DNA of 64,000 nt. Origin: Thalassomonas actiniarum. Lineage in GTDB: Bacteria > Pseudomonadota > Gammaproteobacteria > Enterobacterales > Alteromonadaceae. The position numbers and the translations under genes were made by a program. Shown piece after piece: positions 26,248-35,736 of the stretch. The notes beneath the pieces were generated by a model. The model worked only from the letters and a program-made list of their open reading frames with translations. It searched no databases and was not told the origin of the DNA. The stretch lies in assembly GCF_000948975.2 (NCBI RefSeq), contig NZ_CP059735.1, positions 3,224,001 to 3,288,000 on the forward strand, written 5' to 3'. Each line of letters begins with the position of its first letter. Within the stretch, counting starts at the first letter, position 1.

Positions 26248-26781
26248 ATGAACTACCAGCCGATTTTACGCAATTATCACCAGATGGTACGCATTGTCCG
26301 GGATAAGGGAAATTCTGCCACCAGTTTTAAACTGGGTAATGCCTACGGCGATAACCACGGAGCCAAAGACGATATTTTTGCCCGTAACGGCGTCACCCCC
26401 ACCGAATTGCAAATTCGCACCTTAAATGAAATGAACCTGCCCAGTACCTCGCTCCGTCGCCCGGAAAAGCCCGCGGTAGACGGTTTTTTACCCACCAGGG
26501 CCGGCTCCGGTCTTTACCATAAGTTAAACAGCTCCAGCCAGGACTACTTTAACGGTTTAGGCTCAGGCCTGGATTATATTCAGGCGGTGGGCCGCGGCGA
26601 TGCCAAGCCGGGCACCAAATTAAGAACCGAACTCGGGCAAGGAGCCATCAATAGGAAGGTTTTTACCCGGGTGCCGTTTCAGATCTCCGCCAATCACCTG
26701 GCACAAACAAACGACCAGCGCACCGGACACAGAGAAAGCAAACATCTGGATAAGTCAGGGCAATTTAGCGCCTTTAAATAA
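26248..26781 (+). CDS. Unknown protein next to the type VI tip module
   Basis: 177 residues; start at ATG 26248 after AGGGAGCC. No signal peptide or membrane segment. The sequence is polar with many Asn, Gly and Arg (SATSFKLGNAYGDNHGAK, RAGSGLYHKLNSSSQDYF) and no motif I can place. It converges on the DUF4150 gene with 17 bases between the stops. The position at the end of the vgrG module makes an effector-associated role conceivable, but the strand is opposite and nothing in the protein supports it directly. Confidence 0.6.
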   Translation: MNYQPILRNYHQMVRIVRDKGNSATSFKLGNAYGDNHGAKDDIFARNGVTPTELQIRTLNEMNLPSTSLRRPEKPAVDGFLPTRAGSGLYHKLNSSSQDYFNGLGSGLDYIQAVGRGDAKPGTKLRTELGQGAINRKVFTRVPFQISANHLAQTNDQRTGHRESKHLDKSGQFSAFK

Positions 26782-26798
26782 AGCTTTACTTAAAACAA

Positions 26799-27197
26799 TC
26801 AGGACAAAATCATTACCTTTACCTGACACGGGCTTAACGTCATGCCCGGCACATTAAGCGCCATGCCGTTTTGTCCGGTCGGAGATAACATCTTGGTGGC
26901 CGGCATCACAGATTTAAAGACCTTTACACTGCCGAACATATGGCGCACCGGGCCGATGATCATGCTCGATACCACCCCCATGGCCACACCCGCTTCATCG
27001 CCGTTGGATAAAGGCACAGTCGTCATCAGGTTATGATCCGGCATTGCCATGGTAAACAGATTGAAAATATTGGGAATGGCGGTTGAGGTGGTGGCGATAT
27101 TGGGATACGGGATCGGCACCACCGCCGGACCGACTATGGTTTTACAGACATCGGGAAAACCCAGGTTAATGGCACTCATTTGGGTATTGGCAAACAT
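26799..27197 (-). CDS. DUF4150 PAAR-like type VI tip protein
   Basis: 132 residues. FANTQMSAINLGFPDVCKTI, VPIPYPNIA and CQVKVMILS are features of the DUF4150 family, PAAR-related proteins that cap the VgrG spike. It is rich in Met and Pro, without a C-terminal toxin extension, so it is a bare tip. It is the last gene of the minus-strand module that starts with VgrG. Metal-binding residues of PAAR are not obvious. Confidence 0.85.
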   Translation of the reverse strand: MFANTQMSAINLGFPDVCKTIVGPAVVPIPYPNIATTSTAIPNIFNLFTMAMPDHNLMTTVPLSNGDEAGVAMGVVSSMIIGPVRHMFGSVKVFKSVMPATKMLSPTGQNGMALNVPGMTLSPCQVKVMILS

Positions 27198-27231
27198 AAA
27201 CAGCTCCTTTTATTCTTGTTGGTGAATACAG

Positions 27232-27756
27232 CTAACCCATATTGATGCGTTCGCCATCGATGCGGACATCTTTTTCTGCGGTGATCACCTGGTGTTTGGC
27301 GCTTTGTTTCAATAGCCCCCTGGCTGTCAGGGATAAATGTCCCAGTTGCTGGATCATATGCTCGGCATGTAGCACCATGGAACTGGCCGCCGACATCAGA
27401 TAATCTTTCCCGGTCAGTGCCAGTTTGTTCAGTGAGATCAGTTCAAGCTTGTCAAAGGCGGTGAAACGTAATCTTGGCGCGATCCAATGCACATTTTTGC
27501 CCGACTCCAGCACCAACTCCTGGTATTCACGGCTTCGAGCCAGTAACTGCACCAGGTAATAGTGGTCATCAACTTCAATAAAACACACTTTGTCGCCGAT
27601 CTCAGGCTTTACCAGCAAACTCACGGCGCAGCTTGCATCAAATTGCCGATCCAGCTGCCAGCTCTGTCTTTGGGCGTCATAACCGGTGATCTCTCCGGTA
27701 AACACTGTGCTTAACTGAGGCTGGATATTGGCGTTAAAGCTTAGTTTTGCATTCAT
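27232..27756 (-). CDS. DUF3540 protein of the type VI tip module
   Basis: 174 residues. The central part (VHWIAPRLRFTAFDKLELIS, HAEHMIQQLGHLSLTARG) is a regular beta-strand pattern, as in DUF3540 proteins that are found with DUF2169, pentapeptide and DUF4150 genes beside vgrG. They are thought to form part of an adaptor that loads tip or effector. The start ATG overlaps the stop of the upstream pentapeptide gene by 4 bases, so translation is coupled. Confidence 0.82.
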   Translation of the reverse strand: MNAKLSFNANIQPQLSTVFTGEITGYDAQRQSWQLDRQFDASCAVSLLVKPEIGDKVCFIEVDDHYYLVQLLARSREYQELVLESGKNVHWIAPRLRFTAFDKLELISLNKLALTGKDYLMSAASSMVLHAEHMIQQLGHLSLTARGLLKQSAKHQVITAEKDVRIDGERINMG

Positions 27757-28820
27757 GGGGTCACTCCGGATTCGATCAGTTTTTCGTCCATGGCTTGTTG
27801 CTCTTCATCTGTGGTCAGCAACTGGCTCTTGTCTGCACCTTTATAGCTGCAGTCATCTTGCTTAACCGCATGGAAGTTGGTGCGCAAAAAGGTACTCTTG
27901 TTGAAGTTACACTTGTTCAACTGGGCATAACTGAAATTGGCATAGCTTAAATCGCACTGGCTAAAATCAAGCCCGGTGCCTTTGATGCCTTTGAACCAGG
28001 CCATGGCAAGCGGACAAGCGGCAAACTTGCTGTCTTTTATCTCAGCCTGCTGGAAGTTGGCGCTGGATAAATCCGCCTGCTCAAAGATACAGGCGGTAAT
28101 TTTACTTTCGATAAACAATGCCTGGGTCAGCAAGGCGCCGCTAAAGTCGGTGCCGGTTAATACGCATTTTGAGAAATTGGACGATTGCAAGTCCGCTTTG
28201 GCCAGTTTGGTGCCCACCAGCAAGCTGTCGTTGCAGGTGCATTGTTTAAAAACCGTCGCCGTCAGGTCCTGGCCGCTGAGGTCGCAACCTAATAACAAGG
28301 CCTGGGTAAAAGCGCATTGTGTCAACAAGATGGTTTTAAAATCGGTATTGTTCCAGACGATATTGGTAAAAATACAGCCGCTGTAACTGGCCTTGGTCAC
28401 TTCAATATCCGTCAGGGTCACGGTATGGAACTGGCATTGGTTGAATTTAACCCCGGCGAAATTGCATTGATTTAAGGTGCAGGACTGTACCTTGATTTCC
28501 TGCCAGCTGCCGCCGCTAAAATCGCACTCGCTCAGCATGGCCATTTCACAATGACTTTGCCAATTCGCTTCTTTAAAATCGCACTGGATAAAGTTGGCCT
28601 GGCAAAGGGAACAATCTGCTACCTTGGCCCGGCTAAAGTTACATTGGGTAAAAACAGCCCTGTTTAGCTGGCACGATTCAAGGCTGACGCCGGTAAAGTT
28701 ACAGTTAATAAAGATCGCCCCGGTTAAATCCTGTTGCTGTAAAACCTCACCGGATAAATCCAGTCCCATCACCGGCTGACAGCTGGCTAATTTTTCCCGG
28801 ATAGTGTCTAATGTGCTCAT
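27753..28820 (-). CDS. Pentapeptide-repeat protein of the type VI module
   Basis: 355 residues, almost wholly built of A(D/N)LxX-like pentapeptides from about residue 20 to 325 (for example LTGAIFINCNFTGVSLESC, DLSSANFQQAEIKDSKF), which fold into a right-handed quadrilateral beta-helix. Cys is frequent at the central position. Such proteins accompany VgrG in some systems and may act as scaffold or adaptor. Located between the DUF2169 fusion and DUF3540 genes. No enzymatic motif is visible. Confidence 0.88.
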   Translation of the reverse strand: MSTLDTIREKLASCQPVMGLDLSGEVLQQQDLTGAIFINCNFTGVSLESCQLNRAVFTQCNFSRAKVADCSLCQANFIQCDFKEANWQSHCEMAMLSECDFSGGSWQEIKVQSCTLNQCNFAGVKFNQCQFHTVTLTDIEVTKASYSGCIFTNIVWNNTDFKTILLTQCAFTQALLLGCDLSGQDLTATVFKQCTCNDSLLVGTKLAKADLQSSNFSKCVLTGTDFSGALLTQALFIESKITACIFEQADLSSANFQQAEIKDSKFAACPLAMAWFKGIKGTGLDFSQCDLSYANFSYAQLNKCNFNKSTFLRTNFHAVKQDDCSYKGADKSQLLTTDEEQQAMDEKLIESGVTP

Positions 28821-28869
28821 TTACTCTCCTTAGGCATCTGGTGACCAACAAAACCTGCTTTATAGAGGC

Positions 28870-31521
28870 TTATTTTATTGAAGGCACCGGCCTTTGTTTA
28901 AAATCCCGGGTCTGGCAATGGCTGAACTCGGCTTCGGTGAGGTCGGCATTGACGATCTCCCCCTGACGTAAGTCCACCTTATTAAACAGACACTTGCGCA
29001 ATGCCGTTTCATTGATCAATATGCCCCGGCAATCGCTTTTATCAAACCTGGCCTGGCTCATAATGCAGTTGTCCAGCAAGACTTCATTAAGCTGGCAGCC
29101 GCTGAGATCTGCTTCGCCAAAGTCACAGTTTTTAAATACCGAGCCGCGAAAATCCGATAAGCTCAGATCCAGACCGCGAAAACCGCAGCCAAGCCACTTG
29201 CCCCCGGAAATATCTGCCCGGGAAAACTGTGCCACACTGCTGAACTGGACTTTTTCGGCATGTACCCCGCAACAGTTGATGCCTTGTGCGCTGCCTTCAA
29301 CCATCAAGGTCTTGGTTAATGTCGCCTGTTGCCAGTTGCTCTTGTCCATCACCGGCTGTAAAAAAATGCAGTTTTTAATCTCTGCCTGCAACCAGTCGCT
29401 GCCCACCAGTTTGGCCTGGACAAAATGTCCTTTTTCACAGCTCACCCTATGTAACAGGCTGCAACTTAAGTCCACTTCGGTGGCCAGCACCCGGTTTAAG
29501 CGGGCATCGCTGAAATCACAATGCTTTAAGGAAGTGTGCATAAGGTTAGCCTGGGTTAAATCGGCCTTGTTAAAATTGACTTGCTTGCCTTTTGCCGAGG
29601 CCAGGTTGGCCTTAAGCAAGGAACAGCCGGTAAATATTGCTTTATCTAAAATGGCTTGGGTGAAAACGGCGCCGTCCAACCGGCAGGCGGTAAAATTACA
29701 GCCGGTTAAGTCCGCCTGCTCCAGCATCACATCCCGCATATCCCGGCCGCTGAAATCAATACCCGATAAATCGGCCCCGGCGAGATCCCTGCCTGCCAGC
29801 GAAGTCCCTGACTGCAATAGTTCCATTACCCAGCGACGCATTTTTATCGGCCCCTGCGAAGGCAAAGGTACGGGGAAAACCGTAACTTGAGGGGAATTTT
29901 GCCTGGTTTGCCTGTCGTTGCCCGAGGCTATATTGGCGGCTTGCTTGATATGATCTGATTGCGGTAAATCGCAAGGCAACAATCCCGCCCATTGGGGCTT
30001 TTTCTGCTGGCTTTTGTCTTTGGCTGCTTTTTCGGCTAAGTCGGTGGCGAGCACATAAACCACATTGTTCACCCTGGCCTGCATACTTTCTACCGATTCG
30101 CTGGCTTTTGGCGCTGCCTTGGCATGTTGCTGCTTTAGCTGCTGTGCCTCAGCCAGTTTTTTCTCCATATCGGCTCTGGCTTTTGCCTGCAAGCTATCGG
30201 TAAATTTGAGATAAGGAGATAAGTCGATATCCCCTTTAGCCAAGAGTTCTTGCGGAATGGGATCCGGTTCATCTTCAACGGGCTGAGGCTGGGCTTTAGT
30301 TTCAGAGATAGCCGTATCCGGATGTGATGATTGCAGTTTCTTCAGCTGTAATGCCTGCATCTCTTCAACTCTTTGTTGCTGCTGTTCTTTCGCCTTGGCA
30401 TAAAGCTCGGCTTCTTGTGCCTGCTGTACTTTGTTTTTTGCCGGCATCAGTTGTGATTCGTTAAAGATATGGGCAAGTGCGGTTTTGCTATCGGACTTTA
30501 GCGCCATTACCTGCTGAAAGTAACTGGCCTCCCTGGGAGGATCCTGTGCGCCATCACAGCCAAGCAACAGCTTTTTCACATCCAGGCCGTCTGAGTCATT
30601 AACTTGAGCGACACCGCGGTAAATGGCAACCCCGAGTAACAGCTCGGGAAAGAACCATACGGTATCAATGGCGGTGTTAACCTCTTTAAAGTGTTCATCG
30701 CCCCCTTGCAACTGGCTGATAAAAGCCCGTACGTGAATGTCAGGCAGCAGGCCTTCAATCACGGGAAAATCGGCATGCATGCCTTCAAGGCGGTAACTGT
30801 CGCCGGGATTAAAAAAGCCTTTTATTTGCTGATCCTTTGGCGCAGCATTAAATAATTGCGCCCGGGTATCGTTTGGAAAGCCGGGATGAATCTCTTTCAA
30901 CCATTGCTGATCATAAGTGCCCTGGTATTTGGCCCTTTGCGGCCAGCAAATATCCAAAGGGCCAAAACCGGCAACCCTGCGCTTTTGCCTGTCGGCACCG
31001 GTACTTTCTTTGTGATGATAAAGGTTGGCCAGGTGATAATAGCCGCTTTTGGCATCTTTGCTTTTTTTGTCGATCACCCCTTTACCGAGCGGATTTTCAG
31101 CAAAGGTTTCACCGCCATAGGCATTTTGATAGGTTAACGGCATTTGCTTAAAAGGGGCCGGATAACTTGCCGGACTTAACAGTCCCCCGTCCCAGTGTCT
31201 GTTGCCTATGACTTTCAGGCGCTTTTTAACCTTACCGATACCGGCGGATACCTTCATTTTTGTCACAGGTTGCCGGTTTGGCGCACAGGCGCTGCCGGCG
31301 ATCAAAAACTCGCCGTGAGGCTTAGCAAACCCCATGTCCAATATGCTGTTGTTCAGGTATGCGCTGATCAGCGGCCATTGGCTGTTTTCCGTTAACAGCT
31401 CCGCTTTTGCTTTTTGGCTGCCCAGGCGAAAGAAGCATATGGCGCCGATGGCAAACCGGTTGCCATGAAAGCCATAGGTTTTACTGATCAGGCTCAGCTT
31501 GGCGGGCTTAATGATCTGCAT
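28870..31521 (-). CDS. DUF2169 domain fused to a pentapeptide-repeat domain
   Basis: 883 residues. The N-terminal ~330 residues are a DUF2169 domain (FHGNRFAIGAICFFRLG, TYQNAYGGETFAENPLGKG, RVAGFGPLDICWPQRAKY), a type VI accessory domain linked with effector loading. Residues about 380-540 are a charged, Gln/Lys/Glu-rich helix and linker (QQQQRVEEMQALQLKKLQ). From about 590 to 880 there are pentapeptide repeats (GRDLAGADLSGIDFSGRD). The gene follows vgrG directly (2 bases) in the same direction. The combination makes a large adaptor with its own beta-helix. Confidence 0.88.
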   Translation of the reverse strand: MQIIKPAKLSLISKTYGFHGNRFAIGAICFFRLGSQKAKAELLTENSQWPLISAYLNNSILDMGFAKPHGEFLIAGSACAPNRQPVTKMKVSAGIGKVKKRLKVIGNRHWDGGLLSPASYPAPFKQMPLTYQNAYGGETFAENPLGKGVIDKKSKDAKSGYYHLANLYHHKESTGADRQKRRVAGFGPLDICWPQRAKYQGTYDQQWLKEIHPGFPNDTRAQLFNAAPKDQQIKGFFNPGDSYRLEGMHADFPVIEGLLPDIHVRAFISQLQGGDEHFKEVNTAIDTVWFFPELLLGVAIYRGVAQVNDSDGLDVKKLLLGCDGAQDPPREASYFQQVMALKSDSKTALAHIFNESQLMPAKNKVQQAQEAELYAKAKEQQQQRVEEMQALQLKKLQSSHPDTAISETKAQPQPVEDEPDPIPQELLAKGDIDLSPYLKFTDSLQAKARADMEKKLAEAQQLKQQHAKAAPKASESVESMQARVNNVVYVLATDLAEKAAKDKSQQKKPQWAGLLPCDLPQSDHIKQAANIASGNDRQTRQNSPQVTVFPVPLPSQGPIKMRRWVMELLQSGTSLAGRDLAGADLSGIDFSGRDMRDVMLEQADLTGCNFTACRLDGAVFTQAILDKAIFTGCSLLKANLASAKGKQVNFNKADLTQANLMHTSLKHCDFSDARLNRVLATEVDLSCSLLHRVSCEKGHFVQAKLVGSDWLQAEIKNCIFLQPVMDKSNWQQATLTKTLMVEGSAQGINCCGVHAEKVQFSSVAQFSRADISGGKWLGCGFRGLDLSLSDFRGSVFKNCDFGEADLSGCQLNEVLLDNCIMSQARFDKSDCRGILINETALRKCLFNKVDLRQGEIVNADLTEAEFSHCQTRDFKQRPVPSIK

Positions 31522-31523
31522 GG

Positions 31524-34500
31524 TCAGAGTATCATGCTCATGGTTACGATTTCCGCCGTGGTGCCCGATAATTTGGCGATTAACTCTTCTTTGGTTTCAA
31601 CCGCCATCGGCCCTTCGCTAATTTGTGCCTTAACCCCTAAGTTGTTTTCACAATTCACCGAGACTCCCATGTTGGTGGAATTATTCACATTGATCCCCAT
31701 GCTGGTGGTCGTGGAAATATTGGCCCCCATGGTGGTAGCACTTGAAATACTGGCAGAAAGGTTCATCGCATCGCTCATCGAAGCGCCGATATTGACACTG
31801 CTGCTGTTACTGGCTGCCAATCTGAGCGAGGTTTCGTTGGTGGCGCCGATAAAGACATTGGTGCTGTTGGTGGCGGCCAAACTGGTGGAGGTCATATTTT
31901 TTGCGCCGATAAAAGTCTCGGTATTATTGGTGGCCCCTATGGTGGTAGAAGTACTGTTGCTGGCACTGATATTGGTCACTGTACTGTTACTGGCCCCGAT
32001 GTTAGTGGCGACCTGGTTACTGGCGGATATATTGGTACTCAGGGTATTGCTGGCCGCAATATTGGTACTGATGGTATTACTGGCGGCAATACTGGTGCTG
32101 ATATTGTTTTTCGCACCGATATAGGTCTCGATGTTATTACTCACCCCTAAGGTGGTGCTGATAGTGTTAGTAGCGGAAATATTGGTGGCTATGGTATTGG
32201 CGGCAGAAATATTGGTTACCAATGAGTTGGTGGCGCTGATATTGGTTTGCACCTCATCCTTGGTGCCGATAAACAAACTGTTGCTTGTGGTATTGCCGAT
32301 TTGCTTGCTGGTGGAGTCGTTATCGCCTATATGGGTGTTTGAGCTTTTGCTGTTACCTATCTGGGTATTGCTGCTGTCTGTATTGCCGGTTTGCTTTGAT
32401 GTACTTGTGGTATCCCCCGTAGTGGTGGACTCACTGATAGTATCACCGGTGAGTTCATTTGTATTCATCACTTTGCCTACGGTAATAGAGTGGGAATAAA
32501 CGGTGGCAGAATCATCATAACTGGTCGGCGGCGCTGTACCCGTTCCGCTTAAACTGATGGTTTTGCCGGTAAGGTGGTTCTGGCTATAGGTGGAGCCGTC
32601 CGCCAGTGCGTCGCAGATATCGATGATCGACTGCTGTGGAATCTTGCCGTTGATAAAGCTGGGTTCGTCATAATTGATAGTATCGCTGAAAGTGCCCTGG
32701 TAAGAAACATTCACGCTTTTATTGGTTTTGGAAAAGCCCTGGCTGGCCCCGGTGAAGCTGACATTGTAATTTTGCTTGCTGTGACTTTCACTGAAATTGC
32801 AGCCCGCGGAAACGCTGGCATTGGATAAGCCGCTTTCATCATTATCACTGACGGAAAAGCCAAAAGAGCTGCCTTTGTTAAAACTGCTGTTGCCGTAGTT
32901 GGTGGCCAGGACCCCGGGATTATCATAGGCGCTTTCAACGATTTTAATCGACTGGGGCAAGTCCACCACAGATTCGTTGCCGTAACGTATGCTGATACCA
33001 TCGCCGAAACTGGTGGAATAGTTGCTGCCCCAGGAGGTATTGGCGGTCCAGTGGTTGGCGCGCCGCTCCGGCGGCTGTATCGTTTTCTGGCCGTGGGAAG
33101 AGATCACCTGCTGGATTTCCGGCAGCTCACTTTCATTGCCCGCGCGCCCTATCATCACCATGGCATTGACCTCGGGCGCGGTTTGCGAAGCCGAAGAAAG
33201 GGCCACCCAATGGGTATCATCGGCGCCGGTGGCGGTGGCGAACTGGACGATGCAGCCGATCCTGCGGTCGACATCCTGATCAAAAGTGGCGGACGACATT
33301 TCTGTCTGGAAATTGTTTTTATTGCGGTAGCGCCAGTCTTTGGGGACTGCGGTTTTTAATACTTTGGCGAGCACGCTGCCCTGCTGGGTGCCCTGCATAT
33401 CAAAAGGCGTGATCAGGGTATCCTTGTTGGCATCTTCGCTGATATTGACTTCCGTGGCTTCCACCGTGCCGGTATAACTTTCACTGTCGCTGGCTTTATG
33501 GCTGATTTTGGTGACGACAAAAGTGCGGCCGTTAAACTGGGCCGGCATGCGGCTGGCCGATACGGTATCGCTTACCGCCGCTTGTATCAGGGTAAAAGTA
33601 TATCCAGGGCTGAGCAAGGCCGAGCTAGCAGTACCGCTTAAGGTGCCTTCTTCCGTGGCCAGTTGCTGGCAAACCTTTTGTTCCTGCCCCTGCACTTCGT
33701 CATCGTCTACCCCGTAGGCATAACAACGGTGCCTGAGATAATCGACACTGGCGCTACCGGGATCGTTAGTCTCATCATAACTGGTGTACTTGGCCACCTG
33801 GTTGGTTTCCCATACAGATTGCTGCCGCGTCAGTACGGTACGCACCGTTTGCTGCACCATTTTTACTTCATATTTAAGCTCAGTGAAAAGATCATCTTGC
33901 TGCAACCCCAGGGTTTTAATGTCGGTGTAGCTGTAACGCAACCCGACTTGTCCGTTTTCGGCCCCGGGAATGGTAACTTCCTGCAAGCTGGTGGTTTGGT
34001 TGGAAAACACCAGCGTCAGTTGATTAATGTCATGAATAAAATAAAAATGTATGGTGGCCTTGGCCAGTACCCGCTGCAGAAAAGCAAAATCTGACTCCCC
34101 TGCCTGCAGCCAGTCCTGGCGCCGGGTAATGGTTTGGCCGCTGAGTTTAAATTTCAGCGACAGATGGCTGTGATAATTCAGGGTTTCCGGTACCAGCAAG
34201 GCATTGACCACTTCCTCTATCGACATATCCTTGTAGATAAAATAGCGGTTACGTAAGGTCAGCGGATAAAGCGGTGATTGTATCGATAACTGGTAGGCGC
34301 CGGGAGCGCTATGGCTGACGGAGGTCACTATGCCGTTGAAAAATCGCGACGGGGTATCATCTTCCCAACCGGGGGCGGCGTCGAGCGGTTTATGGCTGAA
34401 ACGATCGAGATCATAAGGCAGCCCCATGCGCAGCTGGGCCCACTTTCCCAATAAATCCGCCCCCATACCTTGTGCCAGCTGCTCATTAGCGCTGCGGGCA

Positions 34501-34742
34501 AATTGCTTTGAAGTATCTATACTGGCAACACTGGCGGGATTGTCTTCATTGGCTTTTAGTTCAAGATTAAACTGGTACAAGCCGGAGACACTTTCCTGCC
34601 CCTGAAAGGAAGATACCCGCAGATAATCATCATTAAGATTGCTGTCGCTGTTACCCAGTTCAATTTTTATCGCCAAAGGCCGGGTTTGCCGCCGCTCTGG
34701 CACTATTGCCATCAAGTCTAAAGGTTGCCGGCTCTCTGTCAT
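31524..34742 (-). CDS. vgrG: VgrG spike protein with very long C-terminal repeat tail
   Basis: 1072 residues against about 600-700 for a standard VgrG. The N-terminal ~440 residues are the gp27-like base (YLRVSSFQGQESVSGLYQF, DFAFLQRVLAKATIHFYFIHD), followed by the gp5 OB-fold region (VDRRIGCIVQFATATGADDTHWVAL, NAMVMIGRAGNESELPEI). After about residue 600 an atypical low-complexity part rich in Ser, Asn and Gly leads into 28 decapeptide repeats (listed separately) and a final helix-like 28 residues. The protein should form a trimeric spike whose needle is greatly extended. No catalytic effector domain is recognised. Confidence 0.9.
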   Translation of the reverse strand: MTESRQPLDLMAIVPERRQTRPLAIKIELGNSDSNLNDDYLRVSSFQGQESVSGLYQFNLELKANEDNPASVASIDTSKQFARSANEQLAQGMGADLLGKWAQLRMGLPYDLDRFSHKPLDAAPGWEDDTPSRFFNGIVTSVSHSAPGAYQLSIQSPLYPLTLRNRYFIYKDMSIEEVVNALLVPETLNYHSHLSLKFKLSGQTITRRQDWLQAGESDFAFLQRVLAKATIHFYFIHDINQLTLVFSNQTTSLQEVTIPGAENGQVGLRYSYTDIKTLGLQQDDLFTELKYEVKMVQQTVRTVLTRQQSVWETNQVAKYTSYDETNDPGSASVDYLRHRCYAYGVDDDEVQGQEQKVCQQLATEEGTLSGTASSALLSPGYTFTLIQAAVSDTVSASRMPAQFNGRTFVVTKISHKASDSESYTGTVEATEVNISEDANKDTLITPFDMQGTQQGSVLAKVLKTAVPKDWRYRNKNNFQTEMSSATFDQDVDRRIGCIVQFATATGADDTHWVALSSASQTAPEVNAMVMIGRAGNESELPEIQQVISSHGQKTIQPPERRANHWTANTSWGSNYSTSFGDGISIRYGNESVVDLPQSIKIVESAYDNPGVLATNYGNSSFNKGSSFGFSVSDNDESGLSNASVSAGCNFSESHSKQNYNVSFTGASQGFSKTNKSVNVSYQGTFSDTINYDEPSFINGKIPQQSIIDICDALADGSTYSQNHLTGKTISLSGTGTAPPTSYDDSATVYSHSITVGKVMNTNELTGDTISESTTTGDTTSTSKQTGNTDSSNTQIGNSKSSNTHIGDNDSTSKQIGNTTSNSLFIGTKDEVQTNISATNSLVTNISAANTIATNISATNTISTTLGVSNNIETYIGAKNNISTSIAASNTISTNIAASNTLSTNISASNQVATNIGASNSTVTNISASNSTSTTIGATNNTETFIGAKNMTSTSLAATNSTNVFIGATNETSLRLAASNSSSVNIGASMSDAMNLSASISSATTMGANISTTTSMGINVNNSTNMGVSVNCENNLGVKAQISEGPMAVETKEELIAKLSGTTAEIVTMSMIL
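31611..32450 (-). repeat. 28 decapeptide (30-base) repeats in the VgrG tail
   Basis: Residues about 765-1044 of VgrG divide without gaps into 28 units of ten residues starting with Ile/Leu/Met/Thr then Gly/Ser/Ala, for example ISATNTISTT, IGAKNNISTS and IAASNTLSTN. The consensus is roughly [ILMT][GSA]A[ST]N[xx]x[ST][NT]. The unit lengths and spacing fit a triple-stranded beta-helix needle like that of phage gp5, which uses eight-residue repeats. At DNA level the repeats are degenerate, so they are old. Confidence 0.85.
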
Positions 34743-35111
34743 ACTGTTAAACCCATTTTATTTACCCGGGAGTGCTGTTAACCGTTATCAGGCATGATTG
34801 ATGCCAAGGTAATAAAAATGCTGCAAGCCCTGAAAGCCGGACCCTGTGTACGACTTGCTGCATTCGTTTTTCCTGTCAGCAGCTTTTAATGACCGTCAAC
34901 CGGGGAATATTTGACCCACAAGTTCCCTGATTGACCCGGAAAACCTCCTTCAGCTAAGCAGACGGCTAAAAAACGGAACACTTGTTCCCCGGGCATATTT
35001 GGGCGACCGATATCGATATAACTGCTTGATACTAACCGGCCTTTTTTATTAGGATAAATAAACCGCTACAATTAGCGCTATTGCCATAACCAAATACCTT
35101 TAGGATCCCAG
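34743..35111. other. Intergenic region between vgrG and an FMN reductase gene
   Basis: 369 bases without a gene. It must hold the divergent promoters. TTGACCC occurs twice (near 34908 and 34932) and GGAACACTTGTTCC forms a short palindrome near 34975; I see no clear sigma-54 site. Confidence 0.5.
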
Positions 35112-35645
35112 ATGAAAATTATTGCCTTTGCCGCGAGCAACCATAAGAAATCCATCAATAAACAATTAGTGGCATACGCCGCACAGCTACTGACCAAAAG
35201 TGAAGTTGAGCTCCTGGATTTAAATGATTATGAATTACCCCTGTACAGCCAGGACAAGGAAGAAGAACTGGGGCACCCTCAACTGGCAAAGGCTTTTTTG
35301 GCCAAAATAACCGAAAGTGACGGCATACTCATTTCTTTTGCCGAGCATAACGGCTCTTATACCGTCGCCTATAAAAACCTGTTTGACTGGTGCTCCCGTA
35401 TCGAACCTAAGGTATTTCAAAACAAACCTATGGTGCTGCTGTCAACCTCTCCGGGATCTATGGGGGCTTCCAGCGTACTGGCCACAGCAATACAGTCGGC
35501 CCCGTATTTTAACGGCATTGTTAAGGCCAGCTTATCGATTCCGAGCTTTTTTGACAATTTTGACAGTGAGAAACAACAGCTCAAACACCAAGAGCTGGAT
35601 GAGCAGTTAAAAGATGCCGTCAGCCACCTCAATCACCTCAAGTAA
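35112..35645 (+). CDS. NAD(P)H-dependent FMN reductase family protein
   Basis: 177 residues, flavodoxin-like. IIAFAASNHKKSINKQLV is the phosphate-binding loop, ISFAEHNGSYTVAYKNLFDW the flavin segment with the family's NGSY(T), and LLSTSPGSMGASSVL the later loop. Members reduce FMN or quinones in the cytosol. It is monocistronic, read away from vgrG, and ended by a hairpin. Confidence 0.9.
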   Translation: MKIIAFAASNHKKSINKQLVAYAAQLLTKSEVELLDLNDYELPLYSQDKEEELGHPQLAKAFLAKITESDGILISFAEHNGSYTVAYKNLFDWCSRIEPKVFQNKPMVLLSTSPGSMGASSVLATAIQSAPYFNGIVKASLSIPSFFDNFDSEKQQLKHQELDEQLKDAVSHLNHLK

Positions 35646-35663
35646 GCATTCTGCTCAAGAAGT

Positions 35664-35693
35664 GGACATCAATGGTTTTCACTATTGATGTCC
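35664..35693. terminator. Hairpin between convergent genes
   Basis: GGACATCAAT and its complement enclose 10 bases, 18 bases after the FMN reductase stop. No T-run. Confidence 0.55.
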
Positions 35694-35736
35694 AGGAAGT
35701 GTCATTAACAAATAGTTGAAACATTTTATAAAATGG

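Noticed and set aside
27753-31521. Pentapeptide-repeat proteins as quinolone-resistance (Qnr-like) proteins
   Set aside because: Their length, the DUF2169 fusion and the vgrG operon context point to type VI accessory roles.
31414-32499. Long plus-strand frames opposite the VgrG tail
   Set aside because: They are shadows of the repeat tract: the decapeptide repeats keep the opposite strand open and give Leu/Val-rich nonsense.
34780-34900. Sigma-54 promoter before vgrG
   Set aside because: GG and GC elements occur but not with the required ten-base spacing.
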